From: a virus | Reading direction: 5' to 3' (one strand) | Virus record (IMG/VR): IMGVR_UViG_3300048918_000309 | Location: 1 to 52,758 of that record | DNA length: 52,758 bases | Part shown: positions 44,681 through 50,686 of the stretch, piece by piece | Position numbering within the stretch: the first letter of the stretch is position 1 | How the letters are laid out: each line of letters begins with the position of its first letter | Program-made: the position numbers and the translations under genes | The notes under the pieces: model-generated | Seen by the model: only the letters and a program-made list of their open reading frames with translations | What the model was told of the DNA's origin: nothing | The model's database searches: none

Positions 44681-45259
44681 GTGCTGAACGATGCGATTGT
44701 CGAGAATGCAGAACCGCTGGAGCGCCCGTATAAGCTGGCCGATCAGCGGTGCCTCTACCTCTATGTTTCGAGGTCGGGGTCCAAATCATTCCGTCTTAAG
44801 TATCGTTTCAAGAGGCGCGAAAAACTCCTTACGCTCGGTCGCTGGCCGTTGATCTCGCTGGCCGAGGCGCGTCGGCGTGCTGACGTGGCGCGCGCAAATC
44901 TGGCAGACGGTATTGAGCCGGAGCGCTGGCGCCTCGCCGCGCCAGTTCGCGAGAGAGTCGCGCTACGCGACCTCCCCGTACCTACGACCGGGTCGAGGTT
45001 TGTCTATTTCATCCAGGCCAGCAGCGGCCACATCAAGATCGGCGTTACATCGTGCGTCGAACATCGAAGGCGCGCGCTGCAGACAGCCCATCCAGAGGAG
45101 CTCGTGCTCCTGGCTTGTGCCCCGGGAGGTCATGCCCACGAGACGGAATTGCACCACATGTTCGCGGACTATCGCGACCATGGAGAATGGTTCTCACCCA
45201 CACCCGCGCTGCTCGGCATGATTGAAGCGGTTCGCGCGTCTGGGGGCTGGGAATGCTGA
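44681..45259 (+). CDS. Integrase arm-binding domain (DUF4102) fused to GIY-YIG nuclease domain
   Basis: 192 residues from a GTG with GAGGAG eight bases upstream. Residues 10-80 are a DUF4102 arm-binding domain clearly related to the N-terminus of the integrase encoded next (RPYKLADQRCLYLYVSRSGS; RREKLLTLGRWPLISLAEAR). There is no catalytic recombinase domain. Residues 107-184 are a GIY-YIG domain of the MUG113 type: VYFIQASSGHIKIGV, the following Arg run (RRR, 129-131), Glu154/156 and GEWF (168-171). The gene overlaps the integrase ATG by seven bases. It may cut or nick at sites the integrase binds, or compete with it. I know of no described protein with this role. Confidence 0.85.
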   Translation: MLNDAIVENAEPLERPYKLADQRCLYLYVSRSGSKSFRLKYRFKRREKLLTLGRWPLISLAEARRRADVARANLADGIEPERWRLAAPVRERVALRDLPVPTTGSRFVYFIQASSGHIKIGVTSCVEHRRRALQTAHPEELVLLACAPGGHAHETELHHMFADYRDHGEWFSPTPALLGMIEAVRASGGWEC

Positions 45260-46524
45260 CGGACGTCCAGGCGAAACGCGCGAAGCCCGCGGACAAGCCA
45301 TACAAACTCGCCGACGGGGGCGGCCTGTTCCTCCTCGTCGCGCCGACCGGCAGCCGGTCATGGCGCATGAAATATCGGGTCGGGAAGAAAGAGAAGCTGC
45401 TGACCTTCGGGCTCTATCCCGAGGTATCGCTCGTCGCCGCGCGCGCGGAGCGGGAGAAGGCGAAGGCCGCGCTGCGCGAGGGCCGCGACCCGGCCGTCGA
45501 AAAGAAGCAGGCCGCCGCGGCGCGGACGATCGGCGCGTCGAACACCTTCGAGGCCTGCGCGCGCGCCTGGCACGAGCTGAACAAGCCGCGCTGGAGCGAG
45601 GTGCATGCCGGCAACGTCATCGACAGCCTGGAGAACGACCTATTTCCCGCGATCGGCTCGCTGCCGATCAAGGACGTGACCGAGGCGCTGCTGCTCGACG
45701 CGCTGCGCAAGGTCGAGCGCCGCGGCGCGATCGAGACCGCCCACCGCATCCGCCAGCGCGCGAGCGACGTCTTCGCCTATGCGGCGGCCGGCGGCATGCG
45801 GACCGGCGATCCGGCCGCGGTCGTGAAGTCGTTGCTCAAGCCCAAGCCGAAGGCGAGCAAGCAGCCGGCGCTGACCAACCTAGCCGAATGCCGGCAGCTG
45901 ATCGTCGACGTCGAGGCGGAGCGCGCGAGCCCGATCACGAAGCTCGCAAACCGGCTCATAGCGTTGACCGCGGTCCGGTCAGCCGTGCAGCGGCATTGTC
46001 GTTGGACCGAACTGGAGGGGCTCGACGGCCCGGCGCCAATCTGGCGGGTACCGCCGGGCACGATGAAGCTCGCGCTCCGCCTGAAGGACGATATCGAGTT
46101 CGAGCATATCGTCCCGCTGTCGCGCCAGGCCGTGGAGACGATCGAGGCGATTCGGCCGCTGACCGGCCATCTGCCTTTCCTCTTCCCCAACGATCGCCAT
46201 GCGCACCGGCCCATGTCGGAGAATGCGGTCCGCGCGCTGATCATCCGGGCGGGCGAGGGCATCTATAAGCACCGGCATTGCCCGCACGGCTGGCGATCGT
46301 CGTTCTCGTCGCTCATGAACGAGTGGCGCCGGCGGGAAGGGCGACCGGATGATCGCGAGGTCATCAACCTGATGCTGGCGCACGTCGCCGAGGATAAGGT
46401 CGAGGGCGCCTATAACCGAGCTGCGCACATGGAGCGTAGGACCGAGCTCGCTCAGATCTGGGCGGACATGATCCTGGAGGGTTCTCCGCCGGCGGCTGAG
46501 CTTCTGGACGGCAGGCGCAACTGA
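45253..46524 (+). CDS. int: Tyrosine integrase, P4 type (DUF4102 N-terminus)
   Basis: 423 residues. Arm-binding domain at residues 5-85 (KPYKLADGGGLFLLVAPTGS; KKEKLLTFGLYPEVSLVAAR), core-binding domain at 95-190, catalytic domain from about 210: Arg in TAVRSAVQRHCRW, His-x-x-Arg in CPHGWRSSF, His in MLAHVAED and Tyr in GAYNRAAH. It recombines attP with attB and, with AlpA, can excise the prophage. The usual R-x-G-E after the first Arg is altered to RSAVQR, a departure worth noting. P4-type integrases often use tRNA genes, but no tRNA fragment was seen here. Confidence 0.92.
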   Translation: MLTDVQAKRAKPADKPYKLADGGGLFLLVAPTGSRSWRMKYRVGKKEKLLTFGLYPEVSLVAARAEREKAKAALREGRDPAVEKKQAAAARTIGASNTFEACARAWHELNKPRWSEVHAGNVIDSLENDLFPAIGSLPIKDVTEALLLDALRKVERRGAIETAHRIRQRASDVFAYAAAGGMRTGDPAAVVKSLLKPKPKASKQPALTNLAECRQLIVDVEAERASPITKLANRLIALTAVRSAVQRHCRWTELEGLDGPAPIWRVPPGTMKLALRLKDDIEFEHIVPLSRQAVETIEAIRPLTGHLPFLFPNDRHAHRPMSENAVRALIIRAGEGIYKHRHCPHGWRSSFSSLMNEWRRREGRPDDREVINLMLAHVAEDKVEGAYNRAAHMERRTELAQIWADMILEGSPPAAELLDGRRN

Positions 46525-46546
46525 TGCAATATAAGGAGTTCTTGAT

Positions 46547-47380
46547 ATGAGCGAAAACGTGAGCAGACGGCCGGAGAGTTTTCCAGTATCGGCCGAGCTT
46601 GAGCGGGCGATCGATGTCGCCACCTCACGCGCTTCGCCCATGCGCGGCATCGCCAAGGTTGTTGTCGGCAGCGCTGCCGGCCACCGAGTGATGACGGCGA
46701 AAGGAGAGGTCTCGCCGTCGTACGGCGAGGTTTTCGCAAGCCCGGCCGCTAGTGAGGCGATGCTCGATGACGCTGCCTTCGACGCTGAAAAGTGGCTGGC
46801 TGATGAAATCGGCTCGGAATTCGGGTGCGTCGAGAGCGAAGCGTTTGTCGTTGGCAATGGGGTCAACAAGCCGAAAGGCTTCCTCGCCGCTCCGGTCTCT
46901 CGCGAAGCGGACGCGACCCGTGCGGGTGGTACCCTGCAATACCTGCCCAGCGGCCGCGACGGTGACTTCGACGGCATCCCAGAAGATCGTTTGATCGATT
47001 TGACCCAAGCTCTGCAGGCGGAATACCGTCGCCGAGCATGCTGGGTAATGAATTCGATGACCCTCGCGAGAATCCGCAGGATCAAGACCGAGGAAGGCGC
47101 ACCCCTCTGGGCTCCGAGCTTGGCTGGCGGTCAACCCAGTATACTGCTTGGTTATCCCGTGATCGAGGTCACAGATATGCCGGACATAGCGGCCAACTCG
47201 CTTGCGATCGCCTTCGGGGATTTCGGGTCGGGTTACCTGATCGCAGAGCGGGGGCCGACCCAGATCGTTCGCGATCCCTTTACAAAGAAGCCCTTTGTTC
47301 TCTTCTACGCGACAAAGCGGATCGGCGGCGCCGTATCCGACTGGAATGCGCTCAAGCTGATGCGCTTCAGCAAGAACTGA
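46547..47380 (+). CDS. Orphan HK97-fold major capsid protein, shortened
   Basis: 277 residues with a strong AAGGAG site eight bases upstream. The C-terminal two thirds are unmistakably HK97-fold capsid: VFASPAASEAMLDDAAFDAE, WLADEIGSEFG, VVGNGVNKPKGFLAAP (102-116), WVMNSMTLARIRRIK, LLGYPVIEVTDMPD and a final RIGGAVSDWNALKLMRFS. It lacks the delta/scaffold domain, protease and N-arm, and the stretch corresponding to the E-loop seems short. It lies after the integrase, on the strand opposite the virion genes, and is not closely similar to the capsid at 21515. It could be a decoy or interference protein, a size-altering capsid variant, or a relic of a satellite. Confidence 0.85.
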   Translation: MSENVSRRPESFPVSAELERAIDVATSRASPMRGIAKVVVGSAAGHRVMTAKGEVSPSYGEVFASPAASEAMLDDAAFDAEKWLADEIGSEFGCVESEAFVVGNGVNKPKGFLAAPVSREADATRAGGTLQYLPSGRDGDFDGIPEDRLIDLTQALQAEYRRRACWVMNSMTLARIRRIKTEEGAPLWAPSLAGGQPSILLGYPVIEVTDMPDIAANSLAIAFGDFGSGYLIAERGPTQIVRDPFTKKPFVLFYATKRIGGAVSDWNALKLMRFSKN

Positions 47381-47392
47381 AGGAGCCGACCG

Positions 47393-47662
47393 ATGTCCCC
47401 GCTTGAGCGCGCTGCCCGCGCTGCAGCTGAACAATACGGCGAGGACTGGGATAAGCTGCCGGCGATCAACCCAGTCGCCAATGGCGAGCCCGATCAACGC
47501 CAGTATTTGGAGTTGATCCGCGCGGCATTTCTCGCGATTCGCGAACCAGACGGGTCGATATCGCTGGCCGCGTTCCGCAATGGAGCGTGCGGAGCGCATG
47601 AAGATTGCTGGCGGCTGATGATCGACGAGATCCTGAGGGAGGATCCTGATGCGCCTCGTTGA
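47393..47662 (+). CDS. Small hypothetical protein
   Basis: 89 residues with AAGGAG seven bases upstream. Helical, aromatic-poor (SPLERAARAAAEQYGEDWDKL; YLELIRAAFLAIREPDGS). Proteins of this kind accompany many phage accessory genes. It overlaps the next gene by 14 bases. Confidence 0.55.
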   Translation: MSPLERAARAAAEQYGEDWDKLPAINPVANGEPDQRQYLELIRAAFLAIREPDGSISLAAFRNGACGAHEDCWRLMIDEILREDPDAPR

Positions 47663-48020
47663 CCTGCCCACCTTCCTCGCGATGCCTGCTGGCACGGTGT
47701 ACGCCAAATACGAGCCTTGCGTGTTTGGCGAGCTGGCGATCAAGGACGACAGCGTCCCGGCCAGTGATCCGGTGACCTGGTACCTCCAAGATCTGATCCC
47801 GTGGTTCGAGGGCTGCAACGAAAGCATGGGCTATTTCGATGCGCTCGAATCGATGCAGCGGGGTGAGGAGACGCCCCCGCTGGACTATGATATCACCAGC
47901 AAGGATGGGCTGTACGAGCGCGAGCAGCTGTTCGCCGTGTTCGAGCGCCGGGATGTGGAAGCGCTTGTCGCTCGCCTCAGCCGGGCGCTGAACGATGGCT
48001 ATAGCCAGGAGCAACGATGA
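47649..48020 (+). CDS. Hypothetical protein
   Basis: 123 residues. Motifs: LVDLPTFLAMPAGTVYAKYEPC; GELAIKDDS; DPVTWYLQDLIPWFEGC; EREQLFAVFERRDVEALVARLSRAL. The pattern recurs in phage proteins near accessory genes. No function known. Confidence 0.6.
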   Translation: MRLVDLPTFLAMPAGTVYAKYEPCVFGELAIKDDSVPASDPVTWYLQDLIPWFEGCNESMGYFDALESMQRGEETPPLDYDITSKDGLYEREQLFAVFERRDVEALVARLSRALNDGYSQEQR

Positions 48021-48193
48021 TGGCTCAACTGCCTGAGAAAACTAGCGTGATTATCGACGGGGTCGAAGTCGGGCAGATCGAAGCTAAAACCGGTGAGCTA
48101 CCTCCGCGCGGGGAGATCACGCTCAACCTGACGTTCCGCCCGAACTGGCCGGGCATATGGCATATGCAGGCTCTTGCCCTCGACGCAGAATGA
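48017..48193 (+). CDS. Very small hypothetical protein
   Basis: 58 residues, overlapping the previous stop (ATGATGG gives two possible starts, 48017 and 48020). Beta-rich: KTSVIIDGVEVGQIEAKTG; ITLNLTFRPNWPG. No family. Confidence 0.5.
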   Translation: MMAQLPEKTSVIIDGVEVGQIEAKTGELPPRGEITLNLTFRPNWPGIWHMQALALDAE

Positions 48194-48240
48194 TGCGCGG
48201 GCGCATTGCACTCGGTTGCGATGCATGACACGCTTCCCGA

Positions 48241-48405
48241 ATGAGCGACGATTTCGAAGCTGGTGCCCTGGACCTGCTCGATCGCATTGCGGCCATGTCG
48301 GATGTGGAGTTGCTCGGCGCCTATCAGCGCACCGACGGCGAGCCGGATAATCCGGTTGCTGCTCTCCTCTGCGACGAGATCCAGCGCCGCGGCCTCGATA
48401 TCTGA
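48241..48405 (+). CDS. Very small conserved protein
   Basis: 54 residues. The layout DLLDRIAAMSDVELLGAYQRTDGEPDNPVAALLCDEIQRRGLDI matches a short motif common in alphaproteobacterial small proteins (L-x-x-x-Y-x-R-T-x-G-E-P). The gene overlaps the next ATG (TGATG). Start at 48241 lacks a good ribosome site. Function unknown. Confidence 0.52.
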   Translation: MSDDFEAGALDLLDRIAAMSDVELLGAYQRTDGEPDNPVAALLCDEIQRRGLDI

Positions 48406-48638
48406 TGGTCCCGACGCCGGACGCGCTGCGCGACATCCTGGTCGAGATCCTTGCCGGAGCGGCCGGCGGAGAACGGCAGGAATGGGCAGCGATCATCGGC
48501 GAGGTCGAGAAGCTTCAGATCGCGACGAACACGCGGAGCAACTGGGCGATCCATCCGAAGGGCAGCAAGAGCCAGCTGGAGACCGTGCGCGCGGCCGAGG
48601 AGATCGTGCGGGCCGAACACCCCTATGTCGCGCGGTGA
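48405..48638 (+). CDS. Small helical protein
   Basis: 77 residues (LRDILVEILAGAAGGERQEWAAIIGEVEKLQIATNTRSNW), overlapping its neighbours by one and four bases. The central SNWAIHP is distinctive. No family. Confidence 0.55.
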   Translation: MVPTPDALRDILVEILAGAAGGERQEWAAIIGEVEKLQIATNTRSNWAIHPKGSKSQLETVRAAEEIVRAEHPYVAR

Positions 48639-48739
48639 AGCGTTGGCGGCCGTCGTGGCTGACAGTCGAGGCGGTCCTTCTGGCGCTCCTGACGCTCTTC
48701 GCATGGGCCGCCAATATCGGCGCGCTGGTTTTCGATTGA
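48635..48739 (+). CDS. Very small membrane protein
   Basis: 34 residues from a GTG overlapping the previous stop (GTGA): a basic start (KRWRPSW), one membrane helix (VEAVLLALLTLFAWAANIGALV) and a short end. Positively charged N-terminus suggests that end is cytoplasmic. Confidence 0.5.
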   Translation: MKRWRPSWLTVEAVLLALLTLFAWAANIGALVFD

Positions 48740-48785
48740 TCGCTGCGGACTCGACATCGGTCCTTTTCCGAACGATCTAAGTGGC

Positions 48786-49157
48786 ATGGCAAAGGCACCC
48801 AACCCCAATCTCACCGTAGCTCCGGAACAGAAGCTCCGGCTCGTCTCGATGATGATCGGCCCGCTCTCCGATTCGCTGGCGCAGTTTTCGACCGAAGCCG
48901 CGCTGACCGCGGACGACTTCATCGACACGCTTTCGATGGCGCTCGGCATGCTCCTGGCGAACGACACGAATCTCAAGACGCCGCGCGACGTGCGCGAAGG
49001 TGCCGCGGTGATCGCGAAATATATCGAGCGGCACGCCGACACGTTCCGGAAGGCGCAAGAGGTCGTGGGCGGCGAGAGCGCGTTCATGAAGATCCTGAAC
49101 GCCTATCGAGCCAACCCGGACGAGCCGCCGGAGATCGTCTTCCCGACGGTCAACTGA
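48786..49157 (+). CDS. Hypothetical helical protein
   Basis: 123 residues (EQKLRLVSMMIGPLSDSLAQ; DTLSMALGMLLANDTNLKTPRDVREGAAVIAKYIERHADTFR). All-helical, no motif. It is the gene before the SRAP gene and may be transcribed with it; the 11-base gap between them holds the SRAP ribosome site. Confidence 0.58.
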   Translation: MAKAPNPNLTVAPEQKLRLVSMMIGPLSDSLAQFSTEAALTADDFIDTLSMALGMLLANDTNLKTPRDVREGAAVIAKYIERHADTFRKAQEVVGGESAFMKILNAYRANPDEPPEIVFPTVN

Positions 49158-49168
49158 GGGAGGGGACT

Positions 49169-49819
49169 ATCTGCAATCGAGCTCGCAACAAGGCTGCGCC
49201 TGAGCCGCCGACGCTGGTGACGCACTTCGGCACCGACTGGCTGGCCGACAAGCCGATGGACAATCGGTTCAATCCGAAAGAGCTGACGCCGAAGACGCGG
49301 GCCTACGTGGTGCGGGAAAGCGATCGGGGCAGGGGGCTCGATGTCATGAACTGGGACGTGCTGGGCGGCCAGGCGAAATGGCCCATGACGAATGTCCGGC
49401 AGCTTGGTCTGCCGCAGTGGCGCAGGCTCGCCGCCAATCCTGAAAACCGCTGTCTCATCCCGCTCACCGAGTTCTGCGAGTGGACACCAGAGCCGGTCGA
49501 CCTGATGGACGGCAAGAAGCCCGTGAAAGGCGAGATGTGGTTCGAGGTCGTCGACCAACCGCTGTTTGCAGTCGCAGGCTTCTGGCAGGCGACGGCGGCC
49601 GGCAACGGTTTCACGATGGTCACCTGCGATCCGAACGAGCTCGTCGCGCCGATCCACCCGAAGGCGATGATCACGATCCTGGAGCCGACCGATTGGGACA
49701 CCTGGCTGCGCGGCAGCTATGACGATGTCGTCGCGCTCCAGCGGCCCTATCCAGGCGATCGCATGACAGTGCGCGGACCCGAATTCCCGACCCGCCAGCC
49801 GGCCTCCAAGCCGCTCTGA
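49169..49819 (+). CDS. SRAP (YedK/HMCES-like) protein, start codon apparently ATC
   Basis: 216 residues if translation begins at the ATC at 49169, with a GAGG/GGGAGG site about five bases upstream. That start gives Met-Cys-Asn-Arg, the invariant SRAP N-terminus whose Cys2 crosslinks abasic sites. The other active-site positions are present: Asn in DNRFNPKEL, Glu in LTEFCEW and His in PIHPKAMITIL. The first standard start, GTG at 49217, would remove Cys2. SRAP proteins shield abasic sites in single-stranded DNA. Two genes with LexA-type boxes follow, so this is a DNA-damage-linked neighbourhood. Most pipelines would call 49217-49819. Confidence 0.8.
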   Translation: MCNRARNKAAPEPPTLVTHFGTDWLADKPMDNRFNPKELTPKTRAYVVRESDRGRGLDVMNWDVLGGQAKWPMTNVRQLGLPQWRRLAANPENRCLIPLTEFCEWTPEPVDLMDGKKPVKGEMWFEVVDQPLFAVAGFWQATAAGNGFTMVTCDPNELVAPIHPKAMITILEPTDWDTWLRGSYDDVVALQRPYPGDRMTVRGPEFPTRQPASKPL

Positions 49820-49861
49820 CCGGCGCGACGAACCGAGAACGAATCCGCTTGGAGCGAATCG

Positions 49862-49876
49862 GAACGAAATGAGAAC
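49862..49876. promoter_or_regulatory. LexA-type SOS box
   Basis: GAAC-GAAATGA-GAAC in the 84-base gap before the gene at 49904. A further GAAC-N3-GAAC pair (49830-49840) lies upstream in the same gap. The spacing of seven matches the alphaproteobacterial LexA consensus. Confidence 0.68.
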
Positions 49877-49903
49877 AACGTCGCTCGATTTTTGGAGCGG
49901 ACG

Positions 49904-50362
49904 ATGCGACAGGTGGACCGAGCCGAGCTGACCTACAGGCTCTACAGCGCGATGCGGAAATGGTCGATCACGCTCCGCCGCCGGATGTTCAACCGACAAA
50001 GCGAGCGCCGCACGACCGATCAATGGGTCGGGGCGGACCAGATCGTCCGCGATCTCCGCGACGTCGAATACTATCTGGAGGGGCGTCAGGTCGAGGCCGA
50101 GACGATCTCCGGCACGATTCGTGCCGCGATCGATCGCTTCCCCGGTGGCCTGTGCGCAATGTGGCTGTCTTCGGTTCGCGAGCGGCAGCAGGAAGCGCAG
50201 GCTACAGCCGCCAACCTCGTCGCCGACGCGCTCGCCGGCTTCGATATCCTGATGGCGACCTCGGACCATCACTCGGCTTTCACCATGGACGATCGGCTGA
50301 AGATGTTCCGCTTCCCTGTGATCCGCGTCGACGCGGCGGCGCTCAAGGCGCAATGGCCCTGA
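49904..50362 (+). CDS. SOS-box gene, unknown function
   Basis: 152 residues from the ATG at 49904 (GGAG six bases upstream; a TTG at 49892 is possible). Basic N-terminal helix (LTYRLYSAMRKWSITLRRRMFNRQSERRT), then acidic helical region and a C-terminal strand-rich part (GFDILMATSDHHSAFTMDD). The protein is not recognised. A LexA-type box immediately upstream suggests expression on DNA damage, perhaps in prophage induction. Confidence 0.62.
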   Translation: MRQVDRAELTYRLYSAMRKWSITLRRRMFNRQSERRTTDQWVGADQIVRDLRDVEYYLEGRQVEAETISGTIRAAIDRFPGGLCAMWLSSVRERQQEAQATAANLVADALAGFDILMATSDHHSAFTMDDRLKMFRFPVIRVDAAALKAQWP

Positions 50363-50373
50363 CGTGAACTTGG

Positions 50374-50388
50374 GAACGGACGAAGAAC
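50374..50388. promoter_or_regulatory. LexA-type SOS box
   Basis: GAAC-GGACGAA-GAAC in the 42-base gap before the gene at 50405; a further GAAC-N4-GAAC overlaps it (50366-50377). It has the same orientation and spacing as the box at 49862. Confidence 0.7.
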
Positions 50389-50404
50389 GTGCTACGCACG
50401 CGGG

Positions 50405-50686
50405 ATGGGAATTGGCCCGCTGCCCGACGAGATCCGCAGGCGCATCGTAGACCTGAGCGCGCGTCAGGGCGCGACCCTAGCCACGCTTTCCCGTGTCCTC
50501 GAGCGGGAGGATCGGTTCATGGACCGATACGTCCGAGAGGGTCGCCCGTACGAGTTGGCGATGGCCGATCGGGATAGGCTGGCGCGCTTCTTCGGTGTCG
50601 CGGGGCCGTTCCTGGGCGCACCTAGATCGACTCGTGGAGGCAACCTGCGTGCGCGCCGCGTTGCCGCTAGGCGTACTGCGAGCTGA
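50405..50686 (+). CDS. SOS-box small XRE/HTH protein, antirepressor candidate
   Basis: 93 residues. The segment GATLATLSRVLEREDRFMDRYVREGRPYELAMADRDRLARFFGVAGPFLGAP is the short HTH typical of alphaproteobacterial S24 regulators (L-x-R-x-L-x-R-x-x-x-x-x-x-x-x-V-x-x-G-x-P), but the peptidase part is absent. A LexA-type box ends 16 bases before the ATG. A free HTH under SOS control could compete for, or heteromerise at, operators and help switch on lytic genes. It ends flush with the convergent tail gene. Confidence 0.72.
   Translation: MGIGPLPDEIRRRIVDLSARQGATLATLSRVLEREDRFMDRYVREGRPYELAMADRDRLARFFGVAGPFLGAPRSTRGGNLRARRVAARRTAS

Noticed and set aside
48241-48405. Possible toxin-antitoxin gene
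   Set aside because: Only a short generic helical motif is visible and there is no partner with toxin features.
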